Positions 53,701 to 56,901 of a DNA stretch of 64,000 bases are shown one piece after another; positions within the stretch are counted from its first letter, which is position 1; each line of letters begins with the position of its first letter. Made by a program: the position numbers and the translations under genes. The notes below the pieces were generated by a model. It did no database searches. It saw nothing but the letters and a program-made list of their open reading frames with translations, and was not told the origin of the DNA. Source of the DNA: Holothuria scabra. Taxonomy: Eukaryota > Echinodermata > Holothuroidea > Aspidochirotida > Holothuriidae. The stretch lies in the NCBI GenBank assembly GCA_037179385.1, contig CM074187.1, positions 14,075,450-14,139,449 on the forward strand. Reading direction: 5' to 3'.

Positions 53701-54023
53701 AGGTGAATAATTGAACCTGCCTGCCTTAAAAATTCAAGGCCTGATACTGAACATACCTGTTCAACTCTAGTTGTGATCTTGTTTAACTCATATTTAGTTT
53801 CTTCAGCTCTCCTGTCTGCCTGTGCCTTGAGAGTCTTGTCTAAAATAACCTGGGCAGGTGCATCCCCGCGGTCTTTCATTGCACTCCCAATTAACAACTC
53901 ATCAAAACCATCTTGTTCTGGATATACTTCACAATTGGGATCTTCAACAAAACCTTCAGGCAGCTCCCCCACTGGCACTAATGCTGTAGCACTAACCTCC
54001 AAAGACATGTTTTGAAATATTCT
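2723..54023 (-). CDS. Large multi-exon coiled-coil protein gene (26 coding exons, 3' end outside window)
   Basis: I built this gene by joining minus-strand exons whose edges carry GT donors and AG acceptors and whose phases agree. Exons, 5' to 3': 53757-54023 (ATG at 54008), 52321-52392, 50488-50616, 49359-49392, 47825-48011, 45814-45899, 43210-43310, 41472-41639, 34560-34626, 33357-33463, 32221-32334, 31002-31100, 28577-28612, 27835-27931, 26435-26610, 24906-25142, 20474-20572, 18672-19025, 18146-18292, 16096-16425, 13567-13855, 11972-12109, 9211-9271, 7595-7704, 4582-4689, 2723-2772. The coding sum is 3648 nt (1216 codons, no internal stop), ending in phase 0 at the last exon seen, so more exons must lie to the left. 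The protein looks cytoplasmic: no signal peptide or membrane segment is evident. Long heptad-like charged helices occupy about residues 200-400 and 576-654, with low-complexity linkers between. I do not recognise the family. A scaffold or cytoskeletal role would be a guess from coiled-coil content only. Confidence 0.82.
2931..3178 (-). repeat. tRNA-derived SINE, full-length, minus strand
   Basis: The reverse complement begins with a tRNA-like head ('tttggtctaacgataag...'), continues through the shared body ('accaaagactgtaaaaatgg', 'aggggaaacaagcc') and ends in an 'aactaac' tail at the left edge. The same body occurs at 14.9, 45.2 and 50.2 kb. Confidence 0.8.
3696..3853 (+). repeat. SINE 3' part, 5'-truncated
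   Basis: Starts within the SINE body ('aaaaatggaatctattgcaa'), runs through 'ggaaacaagcaagtg', 'aactggaaaaaaggcc' and 'aaaactgggcc', and ends 'ctaactaactaa'. The tRNA-like head is missing. Confidence 0.75.
4582..4689 (-). CDS. Exon 25 of the large coiled-coil gene
   Basis: Codes DLTMASDRLAGLKPVEFQKD and on to SSVEL. Acceptor AACACACAG, donor CTAT|GTGAGTT. It contains an internal ATG with a reasonable context, but the upstream phase match to exon 24 shows it is an internal exon. Confidence 0.8.
4772..5755. mobile_element. 1-kb element with AAGGGGAACTA inverted ends
   Basis: The left end TTAAAGGGGAACTA is matched by the inverted right end TAGTTCCCCTTAA at 5743-5755, with adjacent 'gagat/atctc' also inverted. 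The termini sit in TTTTAA and TTAAA, so a TA or TTAA target is possible. There is no long open frame; the 76-codon minus frame at 5000-5230 has no features. It lies in the intron upstream of exon 25. Confidence 0.55.
5756..7594. other. Intron sequence, no gene recognised
   Basis: Intron between exons 24 and 25. It contains G-rich and C-rich low-complexity runs at about 6130-6430 (for example 'gggaaggggggg' facing 'ccccccctctccccc'). I see no exon-like or RNA-gene signal. Confidence 0.5.
7595..7704 (-). CDS. Exon 24 of the large coiled-coil gene
   Basis: Codes KSSISVSDHPIVLDYLKTYS and YITEFKDLLSQSFSDK, an ordered helix-rich piece. Of three frames only this one is open across the exon. Acceptor TATGTTGCAG, donor AAGG|GTAAGAAA. 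110 nt. Confidence 0.8.
8187..8373. repeat. Long near-perfect hairpin, arms about 93 bp
   Basis: The left arm (8187-8279, beginning 'tgaatttagttggatag') is the reverse complement of the right arm (8280-8373, ending 'ctatccaactaaattca') with only a handful of mismatches and a loop of a few bases ('cactacaagtg'). It lies in the intron between exons 23 and 24. It is probably a foldback MITE and would form double-stranded RNA in the pre-mRNA. Confidence 0.85.
8903..8920. repeat. (GT)n microsatellite
   Basis: 'tgtgtgtgtgtgtgt' following a T/G-rich tract. Confidence 0.8.
9211..9271 (-). CDS. Exon 23 of the large coiled-coil gene
   Basis: Codes (V)IKTEIGTSPFFFTPESRDS(R). Acceptor TTTTATTTCCAG (strong), donor TCAAG|GTAAGATTG. 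61 nt with split codons at both ends that join cleanly to exons 22 and 24. Confidence 0.8.
9272..11939. other. Intron sequence between exons 22 and 23, no gene recognised
   Basis: AT-rich. The largest open frame (11150-11470, plus) has no domain, start context or splice structure that supports it. An ATTAAA on the minus strand at 11702-11707 could serve a short isoform that ends at the 11940 stop. Confidence 0.45.
11972..12109 (-). CDS. Exon 22 of the large coiled-coil gene (donor uncertain; can also act as a last exon)
   Basis: Acceptor ACCCTCACAG at 12110. It codes VERLGSHVVSRAPSVSESGV, an acidic patch (MEDEDYAEEENDE) and LSRIGSGLLPPN. Two donors keep the frame into exon 23: AATG|GTGGGT (used here, 11972) and ATTG|GTAGTG (11996). 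Without splicing the frame stops at TAG 11942-11940, giving a tail GGFIAIYETN and a possible shorter isoform; an ATTAAA (11702-11707, minus) lies further on. Confidence 0.65.
13567..13855 (-). CDS. Exon 21 of the large coiled-coil gene
   Basis: Opens with an acidic run (SDLEDDDDADANGADGDDED), then a basic helix (SLYEKFKAQLEQKKQEVIER) and a Ser/Thr/Ala-rich end (FPEEKDI). Acceptor CTCATCCAG, donor ATCG|GTAAGC. 289 nt, leaves one base. That overhang can be completed by exon 22 or, if exon 22 is skipped, by exon 23. Confidence 0.82.
14869..15117 (+). repeat. tRNA-derived SINE, full-length with target duplication
   Basis: Best copy in the window. A perfect pol III A box TGGTCTAACAG is at 14881-14891 and a near-consensus B box GGTTCGATTAC at 14923-14933. 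The body is shared with the other copies and the tail is 'ctaactaactg'. Flanks ACACTTATCTCA (14857-14868) and ACATTTATCTCA (15118-15129) are a 12-bp target-site duplication with one mismatch, consistent with LINE-assisted insertion. Confidence 0.88.
16096..16425 (-). CDS. Exon 20 of the large coiled-coil gene
   Basis: Residues 855-964. Lys/Ser/Asn-rich first half (KSTPSSVAKKPLLNPSNKKD...), then an acidic helix ending EEEAIAQHLERILDSAQW. Acceptor TTGCACAG, donor CAGTGG|GTAAGAAG (strong). 330 nt, phase 0 at both ends. Confidence 0.82.
16897..17407. mobile_element. Foldback MITE family A, copy 1 (TA-flanked, 511 bp)
   Basis: Ends GAGTGTACCTCAAGTCA and the inverted TACTTGAGCTACACTT, flanked by TA on both sides. 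Interior words ('gaccttgaacacttcctg', 'gcatagcatgttg') match the copies at 25.7, 39.1 and 44.5 kb. This copy is the most diverged and has lost part of its right arm. Confidence 0.85.
18146..18292 (-). CDS. Exon 19 of the large coiled-coil gene
   Basis: Residues 806-854, opening HQALINKLMATGKMKPPPSP, then Ser/Thr-rich. Acceptor CCTTTTAG; donor CTG|GTAGAC is only moderate, but it keeps phase 0 into exon 20. If unspliced, the frame continues 28 codons to a stop at 18062-18064. Confidence 0.68.
18672..19025 (-). CDS. Exon 18 of the large coiled-coil gene (largest internal exon)
   Basis: Residues 688-805. Opens Lys/Ser-rich (KFSKKGKSTSKKQSIEKSKQ), then a long Asn/Glu/Asp/Thr stretch and a final helix (EDEQLAEAYEAILSSDKEVK). 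Donor GAAGCG|GTAAGG is strong. The acceptor is uncertain: CTCAAG (used here) or CTCCAAG 12 nt further in; both keep the frame. The open frame runs upstream through an adjacent (GAATGAATAA)-type microsatellite, which I treat as intron. Confidence 0.75.
19071..19157. repeat. (GAATGAATAA)n / (GAATGAACAAAT)n microsatellite
   Basis: 'gaatgaataagaatgaatga' followed by 'gaatgaacaaatgaatgaac' variants. It lies just upstream of exon 18 and artificially lengthens its open frame. Confidence 0.85.
20474..20572 (-). CDS. Exon 17 of the large coiled-coil gene
   Basis: Residues 655-687, opening AKQTEAGKKEMKKLTTEQRE; very Lys-rich. Acceptor ATTCCTTGCAG (strong), donor GGGAAG|GTAGGATTT. 99 nt, phase 0 at both ends. 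Confidence 0.8.
20686..20779 (+). repeat. SINE 5' half, interrupted
   Basis: Head ('ttggaccaaataaagcata', B-box-like 'agtttgattcac') and start of body ('ataccaaagactttaaaaat') match the 14.9-kb SINE, then the match stops at about 20779. Confidence 0.65.
21058..21178 (+). repeat. SINE 3' half, continuation after an insertion of about 280 bp
   Basis: The SINE resumes with 'aagcaatacggtagggataa', 'caactggaaaaaagggctgc' and 'ctaacttaacc'. The intervening 20780-21057 shows no inverted ends that I could see. Confidence 0.6.
21221..21580. mobile_element. MITE family B, copy 1 (TA-flanked, 360 bp)
   Basis: Starts GGGGCTCATTGAATTGA, ends CCAACTCGATGAGCCACTT, inverted and flanked by TA. The interior ('tgtggtgtcctgacttgtaa', 'tgtctggtca') matches copies at 28.7 and 50.7 kb in the same orientation. 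Confidence 0.85.
21797..21961. repeat. 165-bp hairpin-ended repeat, copy 1
   Basis: Begins AATCCTCGACAAAAATGAT and ends with the inverted ATTTTTGTCGAGGATT; the interior is C-rich ('ccatccccccactccccc'). Copy 2 at 23142-23308 is in the same orientation and nearly identical. The right flank 'gtcggaagcctgtacaaa' (21958-21976) is the reverse complement of copy 2's left flank. Confidence 0.8.
23142..23308. repeat. 165-bp hairpin-ended repeat, copy 2
   Basis: Same termini and interior as copy 1. The left flank 'tttgtacaggcttccgac' (about 23125-23143) is inverted relative to the right flank of copy 1, so the 1.15 kb between the copies is bounded by inverted 18-bp sequences and then by direct 165-bp repeats. 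Confidence 0.8.
24161..24416. mobile_element. piggyBac-like MITE family D, copy 1 (TTAA-flanked)
   Basis: TTAA at 24157-24160 and 24417-24420. Ends CCCCTTTGCTAC and the inverted GGTAGCAAGAGGG. The interior ('ctgcatcctggagtagctc', 'tgtgttttggacatggg') is shared with 29.6 and 43.7 kb. TTAA flanks with CCC ends are typical of piggyBac-type insertion. Confidence 0.75.
24906..25142 (-). CDS. Exon 16 of the large coiled-coil gene
   Basis: Residues 576-654, opening AVLVVQGLQMQLTTEEEDHH, a long Lys/Glu/Gln helix with heptad-like Leu/Ile spacing (second coiled coil). Acceptor CATTTCTGATAG, donor GAAATG|GTATGC. 237 nt, phase 0 at both ends. Confidence 0.83.
25709..26269. mobile_element. Foldback MITE family A, copy 2 (TA-flanked, 561 bp)
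   Basis: Ends AAGTGTACCTCAAGTCAA and the inverted TTGACTTGAGGTACACTT, with TA on both sides. Inversion extends far inward ('attgcgcaataatttgtga' facing 'cacaaattattgcgcaat'), so most of the element can fold on itself. Tc1/mariner-type TA target. Confidence 0.9.
26435..26610 (-). CDS. Exon 15 of the large coiled-coil gene
   Basis: Opens DESESSHPKTPKRPVRNKSN (two basic 'PK/RP' clusters, a possible nuclear-localisation-like patch), then a more ordered piece, GKITLEDEEKWTKLPTEMLP, ending QYRKE at residue 575. Acceptor TTTCGTACAG, donor GAA|GTAAGATG. 176 nt. Confidence 0.82.
27835..27931 (-). CDS. Exon 14 of the large coiled-coil gene
   Basis: Codes DPPSRQSTSMSADKPAKPTP and a Lys-rich end (KGEKKGKK). 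Acceptor TTTGGTAACAG, donor AAAG|GTAAGGT. 97 nt, leaves one base for exon 15. Pro/Ser/Lys-rich linker. Confidence 0.8.
28577..28612 (-). CDS. Exon 13 (36-nt micro-exon) of the large coiled-coil gene
   Basis: Codes TSTRDDKSAITL. Acceptor CAATCTTAG, donor TTG|GTAAGTGTT (strong). Phase 0 at both ends; a candidate cassette exon. Confidence 0.68.
28696..29055. mobile_element. MITE family B, copy 2 (TA-flanked, 360 bp)
   Basis: Ends AAGGGGCTCATTGAGTTGA and the inverted CCAACTCAATGAGCCTCTT, flanked by TA on both sides. Lies between exons 12 and 13, about 80 bp upstream of micro-exon 13. Confidence 0.88.
29639..29980. mobile_element. MITE family D, copy 2 (TTAA-flanked, diverged, 342 bp)
   Basis: TTAA at 29635-29638 and 29981-29984; CCCTTTTGG at the left and GGGAAGGGG(T) at the right. 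Interior words are shared with copies 1 and 3 in inverted arrangement ('ctccatgtccaaaacac' and 'actgagctacatatt'-type). Confidence 0.65.
31002..31100 (-). CDS. Exon 12 of the large coiled-coil gene
   Basis: Residues 440-472, opening DIESKMSEASVPASDRLSRD; Ser-rich, disordered. Acceptor AAGGATCAG (weak tract), donor GAG|GTATGTATG. 99 nt, phase 0 at both ends, so it could be skipped without a frame change. Confidence 0.75.
31872..32075 (-). CDS. Possible alternative last exon (67 codons plus stop)
   Basis: An acceptor (ATGTTTACAG) at 32076 opens a frame in phase 0, exactly the phase left by exon 11. It reads KNSSKIMINFTNEEEYPVHL and on for 67 codons to a TGA at 31874-31872. An AATAAA (minus strand, 31781-31786) lies about 86 nt past the stop. 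No convincing phase-compatible donor is present inside it, so it fits a terminal exon of a short isoform of about 506 residues. It could instead be a chance open frame. Confidence 0.4.
   Translation of the reverse strand, partial: KNSSKIMINFTNEEEYPVHLEKKPNSQQSMVLTNWKMISHADLAQFLDCIYFYFVALQKNSWKELAS
32221..32334 (-). CDS. Exon 11 of the large coiled-coil gene
   Basis: Residues 402-439, opening SDALNQAKGWASDSDEEAEV, then Ser/Arg-rich (SSRQTQSRRSVR). The coiled coil stops here and a disordered, probably phosphorylatable linker begins. Acceptor CATTTTAG, donor AGG|GTGAGT. 114 nt, phase 0 at both ends. Confidence 0.82.
32335..33356. other. Intron 10, nothing recognised
   Basis: About 1 kb between exons 10 and 11. 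It contains a short direct duplication 'cctataaaatgtaacttt' at about 32985-33030 and no other visible structure. Confidence 0.5.
33357..33463 (-). CDS. Exon 10 of the large coiled-coil gene
   Basis: Codes DLQKQHRIQLEELKKSHEDE and onward, ending the first coiled coil at about residue 401. Acceptor CCTCATAG, donor CTCGAG|GTAGGTATA. 107 nt, ends in phase 0. Confidence 0.83.
34560..34626 (-). CDS. Exon 9 of the large coiled-coil gene
   Basis: Codes QTIVKLQTKVQNLQLLLEDT plus KA, coiled-coil. Acceptor TTCTTACAG, donor GCAG|GTGAGTGAT. 67 nt; leaves one base. It follows a 6.8-kb intron, the longest in the gene. Confidence 0.82.
34627..39135. other. 5' part of long intron 8, mostly featureless
   Basis: AT-rich intron with homopolymer runs. 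A local duplication lies at 38745-38862 and 38985-39091. I see no exon with both good splice sites and an open frame. Confidence 0.5.
38745..39091. repeat. Local duplication of a segment of about 110 bp
   Basis: 38745-38862 and 38985-39091 share 'cattaaactttgtacaggct', 'tcaggaaaact', 'gggtcaca', 'tttcaggctacta' and 'acatcacatt' in the same order and orientation, separated by about 120 bp. Confidence 0.8.
39136..39696. mobile_element. Foldback MITE family A, copy 3 (TA-flanked, 561 bp)
   Basis: Same ends (AAGTGTACCTCAAGTCAA / TTGACTTGAGGTACACTT), TA flanks and exactly the same length as copy 2, in the same orientation. Confidence 0.9.
39781..40011. mobile_element. hAT-like MITE made largely of GGGTACG repeats
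   Basis: Perfect 8-bp target duplication CCAGAATG at 39773-39780 and 40012-40019. Ends CGGTGTTGTAGTGTGAGTAC and, inverted, CAGTGTTGTAGTACCCGTAC. The interior is a degenerate minisatellite of 'gggtacgggtaccaggtcat' and 'gagtacgggta'. There is no coding capacity of its own; the short open frames on either strand are products of the repeat. Confidence 0.88.
40716..40948. repeat. Dispersed repeat of about 230 bp, copy 1
   Basis: Starts 'agataaagactccctggccc', ends 'ttgggctggatttcatcatg'. It matches 56670-56901 along its length in the same orientation, with clear divergence. Termini are not obviously inverted. Confidence 0.8.
41472..41639 (-). CDS. Exon 8 of the large coiled-coil gene
   Basis: Residues 288-343, opening KKLDEVEDLKLEIQERDEEI: classic parallel coiled-coil composition with regularly spaced Leu/Ile between charged residues. 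Acceptor TTTGACAG, donor GGAG|GTATGT. 168 nt, phase 0 at both ends. Confidence 0.85.
42275..42417. mobile_element. piggyBac-like MITE family C, internally deleted copy
   Basis: Matches the right half of the element at 42511-42760 ('ggccacaacaacgagaggga' to 'gagcacaacggtaaaggg'), flanked at the right by TTAA (42418-42421). The first 90 bp or so are missing; a TTAA at 42271-42274 may be the left target site of a deletion derivative. Confidence 0.75.
42511..42760. mobile_element. piggyBac-like MITE family C, full copy (250 bp)
   Basis: TTAA at 42507-42510 and 42761-42764. Ends CCCTTACTGTTGTTTGGG and the inverted CAACGGTAAAGGC. CpG-rich interior compared with the surrounding intron. Inverted in orientation relative to 51610-51860. 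Confidence 0.85.
42764..43061. mobile_element. TA-type MITE family E, copy 1 (about 298 bp)
   Basis: Ends AAGGCAGTCA and the inverted GGGCCTT, flanked by TA; the left TA is part of the TTAA that closes the neighbouring piggyBac-like element, so the two abut. The interior ('cacagctctttgattg', 'gagaattggaactgttt') matches copy 2. Confidence 0.75.
43210..43310 (-). CDS. Exon 7 of the large coiled-coil gene
   Basis: Codes EIEDKEDQMTKLYKQIDLKN and continuing helix, to residue 287. Acceptor TTTCCTTAG, donor GCCAAG|GTGTGT. The exon is flanked on both sides by copies of the same 300-bp TA-type MITE (42764-43061 and 43327-43625), the second only about 16 nt upstream of its acceptor. Confidence 0.82.
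43327..43625. mobile_element. TA-type MITE family E, copy 2 (about 299 bp)
   Basis: Ends AAGGCAGTCA and the inverted TGCCTT, flanked by TA (43325-43326, 43626-43627). Same orientation as copy 1; the two copies bracket exon 7. Confidence 0.78.
43711..44033. mobile_element. MITE family D, copy 3 (ends eroded)
   Basis: The interior matches copy 1 ('ctgcatcctggagtaactcc', 'tgtgttttggacacg'). Ends are CCTTCCCTATACATG at the left and GTGAAAGGG at the right; the flanking TTAA is lost or mutated (TAATAA at the right). Confidence 0.6.
44248..44431. mobile_element. hAT-like MITE, 184 bp, rich in GACTC/GAGTC words
   Basis: Perfect 8-bp target duplication CCACTTTC at 44240-44247 and 44432-44439. Ends CAGAGTTGTAACGAGTCA and, inverted, CAGAGTTGTAACAAGTCA. 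The interior is built from 'gactcgactcgagtcac'-like words. Non-autonomous. Confidence 0.88.
44540..45108. mobile_element. Foldback MITE family A, copy 4 (569 bp, opposite orientation)
   Basis: Ends AAGTGTACCTAAAGTCAA and TTGATTTGAGGTACACTT. The interior is inverted relative to copies 1-3 ('ggaagtgttcaaggtcat'). TA is clear at the left and mutated at the right. Confidence 0.88.
45197..45451 (-). repeat. tRNA-derived SINE, full-length, minus strand, with target duplication
   Basis: The reverse complement has head ('tttggtgtagtggtaagagc'), body and 'taact...aact' tail. It is flanked by GCATTTTGAA at 45187-45196 and 45452-45461 (10-bp perfect duplication). Confidence 0.88.
45814..45899 (-). CDS. 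Exon 6 of the large coiled-coil gene
   Basis: Codes KSKKKLEKALLQAKEDIMGL and the following residues, a strongly heptad-like helix. Acceptor CAACACAG, donor CAAGCTG|GTATGT. 86 nt, split codons at both ends. Confidence 0.82.
47825..48011 (-). CDS. Exon 5 of the large coiled-coil gene
   Basis: Residues about 163-224, opening LYINNIDEKELQPKAAEVD and continuing as a helix. Acceptor TTTTTTACAG, donor GACCAA|GTAAG. 187 nt; begins with two bases completing exon 4's codon and leaves two bases for exon 6. Confidence 0.82.
48503..48600. mobile_element. Relic of the hAT-like GGTACC element (truncated)
   Basis: Starts CAGTGTTTACACCGGGTAGG and contains 'gggtacctgaaccgtatccc' and 'taggtacccgggtacccgat', matching the right arm of 1392-1855 in inverted orientation. 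No right end is visible. Confidence 0.7.
49359..49392 (-). CDS. Exon 4 (34-nt micro-exon) of the large coiled-coil gene
   Basis: Codes VENVYQAIRLM plus one base of the next codon. Acceptor GATTTTGTAG, donor GATGC|GTAAGTAT. It is accepted because both splice sites are good and the one-base overhang is completed exactly by exon 5. Confidence 0.75.
50160..50412 (+). repeat. tRNA-derived SINE, plus strand
   Basis: Perfect A box TGGTCAAGTGG at 50171-50181, degenerate B box (GGTTGATCATG), body 'tcaaagactttcaaaatgga', 'agggaaaacaagcc', 'aaactgggcag', tail 'aaactaacgtact'. Confidence 0.83.
50488..50616 (-). CDS. Exon 3 of the large coiled-coil gene
   Basis: Residues 109-151, opening LELEKIIGDAIQKKKYQRN and including a short hydrophobic stretch (VMIFVVGF), the most globular-looking piece of the N-terminal part. 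Donor GAT|GTAAGATT. 129 nt, phase 0 at both ends. Confidence 0.83.
50712..51073. mobile_element. MITE family B, copy 3 (TA-flanked, 362 bp)
   Basis: Ends AAGGGGCTCATTGAGTTGA and the inverted CAACTCAATGAGCCGCTT, flanked by TA at both sides; same orientation as the other copies. Sits about 95 bp upstream of exon 3. Confidence 0.88.
51610..51860. mobile_element. piggyBac-like MITE family C, best copy (251 bp)
   Basis: TTAA at 51606-51609 and 51861-51864. Ends CCCTTTACCGTTGTG and the inverted CGACGGTAAAGGG, giving a TIR of about 11 bp. CpG-rich interior. The higher CpG content and intact ends suggest that this is the youngest of the three copies. Confidence 0.9.
52321..52392 (-). CDS. Exon 2 of the large coiled-coil gene
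   Basis: Residues 85-108 (TIAAFELNEQLHEDNKATYF...). Acceptor TTTTTTACAG, donor CTT|GTAAGTATA; 72 nt, phase 0 at both ends. It continues the helix of exon 1 directly. Confidence 0.83.
53757..54023 (-). CDS. Exon 1 (first coding exon) of the large coiled-coil gene
   Basis: Codes residues 1-84, starting MSLEVSATALVPVGE at the ATG 54008-54006. An acceptor (pyrimidine-rich tract, then CATCCAG) sits 15 nt upstream of the ATG, so the 5' UTR is split and at least one non-coding exon must lie further right. The donor is CAG|GTATGT at 53756. The first 50 residues are acidic and Pro/Gly-containing; the rest (DKTLKAQADRRAEETKYEL) is a charged helix. Exon ends in phase 0. Confidence 0.85.
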
Positions 54024-54074
54024 CTGGATGGGAAAAAATATATAGGCTTTTCATGATCATGATCGCTTGTCTCA

Positions 54075-54235
54075 GATTCATGACATTGTATACATAATGG
54101 GAATTGCCCTACGTGTACCAATACAGTTCTCCCTGGACAGTTCTATCCTGAATTATGACCATCCAATGGGAGAACTGGATTCATACAGGGCAATTCCCAT
54201 TATGTGACTTCATGAATAGGAGACAGTGACTGAGA
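54075..54235. repeat. Foldback hairpin just upstream of exon 1
   Basis: 'cataatgggaattgccct' at about 54096 faces 'agggcaattcccattatg' at about 54188, with extended partial pairing outward ('gtctcagattcatgac' versus 'cttcatgaataggagac') and inward ('cagttctccc' versus 'gggagaactg'). It lies in the 5'-UTR intron, about 50-210 bp upstream of the exon 1 acceptor. Confidence 0.8.
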
Positions 54236-56599
54236 TTACCATTAAGAGTGAATCAGATGAGATTTGCTTTTAACCAAAACTTTCATCTTGATCATTCTGC
54301 TATTTTTCCTGGAACAAAGCAGCTGATGTTTTATTTCATCAGAAAATGTCATGAAAATGTTCTTGAGCAATTAAAAGATGTAACTTCATTAATAATTTTG
54401 TGCAAAGCCTTTGGCATTGTACAGAGATGCAACCTGCCTTGTCTTTTTATATGTACATTGGACCTACTATATACTGTAACACTAGGACAACCTGTAGACC
54501 TAGGCTAAATATCTCTGAAAACCAAGTTGAATTTATCACTTTTCTCCTGACTATGTACAGTAGGCTAAACTTAAATGACTGAGAACTGAGCTGGCTAGTT
54601 GGACAAGGTTTCAAGTCCCTAACGTTTGCATTTGGATGGATATAGAATCATGAGCTCTCTCATATTAAACACTTAGTGAATTTATATGGAAAAATGCTCC
54701 TTAAGGTTTCTTTTAATTGTAACAATTTTTAATGAGCAAACTCAGCTTAAGTGTACCTGGATCTGAAAAAATACTACACGACACTCCAAGTGGAGTCAAG
54801 CATGTAGGGCTCGGTGTGTGCATGGAAAATCAATCCTCCTGTCTGAGAATCTGTTACGTGCTGGGGGAATAGGCTCCAATCTCTGACAGTATGAGGGAAG
54901 AAGCTGTATTTGTACAGTAGCAGTCCTTTTTAGTTGAGATAATGGAAAAACTGTTCAAGTGGTCGCCTCCGCCCTCCGCACTGGTTGTCGAGCAGATTGC
55001 AGAGACAACATATATTCAACATGCGTGGCCTCTTTCCACCAGAAATTTACCGGGATGTTTGGTTTATTGCTCCACCACTATACGGGGTCTTTGCATCGGA
55101 ATTAGCCAGAGTGTGCAGCTAAATGTAGCCCCGCTCTACCAGGACTTTATTTGGACGTAGCTGGGAAGGAAACATGCTGTGTTGCCAGGATGCAAGTGCT
55201 GTTGGCTGCTACAGTATACTGTATGCCCTGGTACACAGCAGAATTCATTCATTAACACAATTGACATGGCACCAGGTTTGATGCAGGTCACAACAAACGG
55301 CCCTTTGCCCTCCTTTTGCAGCTTTGCCACATAATACACATAGGAACTTGGGAGTATACAGTAAGGACCAGAATTGGGATGCAGATCCCCAGAAAGCACA
55401 TGATGACCAGGATAGATAAGTAAGATACTGAAAGTTTGAAGGCAATAGAGCAGAGGGGATGAATGGAGCCCGCTTAATTTGGTTATGGTTGAACAACCAA
55501 CTAGTTAAACTAGGTATGAGCTTGACATACAGGACCATGAATAGGTTCATAAAACCCGGAAGCTCACTCTCACACCTTGATACAACATTGTTAATGAAAC
55601 TAGAATATTTATTACAACTTGAGAAAAATCCACAGACAGTGAGGTGACACCATAGGTGGCAACCAAAAATAAAAAAGAACACATATGGGCCTAATAAACC
55701 ACCAGCCCACATAATACCAGCTACAGTAGAGGGCAACCAGGTGCCCACACCTCATCATCACCATCATCCAGTGTAGTGCCAACTTCAAAGGTGAAGACTC
55801 CTGCACTGGAGAGGCATATTGGCTATGTGGGCACAACTATTTTACTTGGATTTTATTTTGAAATACACTCCTTGATACAACATTAATGATAGATTTTATT
55901 CATGTATAATACAGGCAATGCACACGCACTGTATACATGTACGTGCCAACAAAAACCATTATGTACATACACAAGTATGCTGTTTTGGAAACCATATATA
56001 TATATTGAGCAACAATCAGTATATTTCTGGGGCAGAGAACTTTACGGTCCCAACTATTACATAAGCAGGGGGTATGTAACATTTTACAGTAAGTTCCCAC
56101 TTATGATCATTTGAATAGAGGATGAAGTGTTGACCTCAAAATATAAACCCTTTTGTAGTATTTTGAACATTTACATTGGCAGGTGGCAACATTTCAGGAA
56201 AAACTTGCTATCTTTTATGAAAAAAAAAGAAAAAACATCCCGGCAAAGATCCTTTGCACTATTTCTGGGCATACTGTAAGTTTAGGAACTTTGTTGATCC
56301 ACACTCACTGCGTGCAAATTATTTAGGAGCTGACTTTTGATGATCATTTATCAAAGGGATGGGCTAGCTATGCACAGTATAGTAGGCCTATGCTGTTTCG
56401 TTATCTGGTTCTCAGAGCGGATTGATGTTAGAAACATGCATCGCAGGAATTGTTTGAACTGGAAAAGTGTAATGTAACAAATCAACCAAAAAAGGAACTT
56501 CATTTCAAAGTAATTGTGAATAAGATGTGGGTAAATACATTTTGCTAGTTTCAATAGCCATGGTATTTTTCAAAGATCAAAAAGAAATCAGAAAAACGC
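54236..56599. other. 5' flank / 5'-UTR intron, no gene recognised
   Basis: Open frames here (for example 55245-55748 minus, 167 codons) are Cys/Trp/Phe-rich, lack any recognisable domain and overlap open frames on the other strand. The non-coding first exon of the large gene should lie somewhere to the right of 54023, but I cannot place it. Confidence 0.45.
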
Positions 56600-56664
56600 T
56601 AGCAGGGTAACTAGTATTCTACCGGGTAGTAACAACGTCGGTCGGGTACCAGGTGCAAACACTA
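56600..56664. mobile_element. Relic end of the hAT-like GGTACC element
   Basis: 'ctaccgggtagtaacaacgt', 'cggtcgggtaccaggtgcaa' ending CACTA: the terminal 60 bp of the 1392-1855 family, 5' part absent. Confidence 0.65.
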
Positions 56665-56669
56665 ATTAA

Positions 56670-56901
56670 GATCATAAAGACTCCCTGGCCCAGTTGACCA
56701 TAACATTGCATATAGGGTGCCAGAAGACTCTTCTCCATAAAGACAGTGTGACTATATAAGGAAGCTCAGCATTAGTGCCATTATCTCAGTGTAGTCAATC
56801 AACAGGCAGAGTGGTTAGTTGGACCTGAAAGCATTATTTACACTTCAACTAATCAACCCCGAAGGTGCTACATGGAGAGCATTGGGCTGGATTTCATCAT
56901 G
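56670..56901. repeat. Dispersed repeat of about 230 bp, copy 2
   Basis: Matches 40716-40948 ('agactccctggcccagttga', 'gtgccagaagactcttctcc', 'ttgggctggatttcatcatg'). It starts immediately after the hAT relic. Confidence 0.8.

Noticed and set aside
55245..55748. 167-codon minus-strand frame
   Set aside because: Cys/Phe/Trp-rich, no domain, competing open frames on both strands, no splice support and no codon-like pattern.
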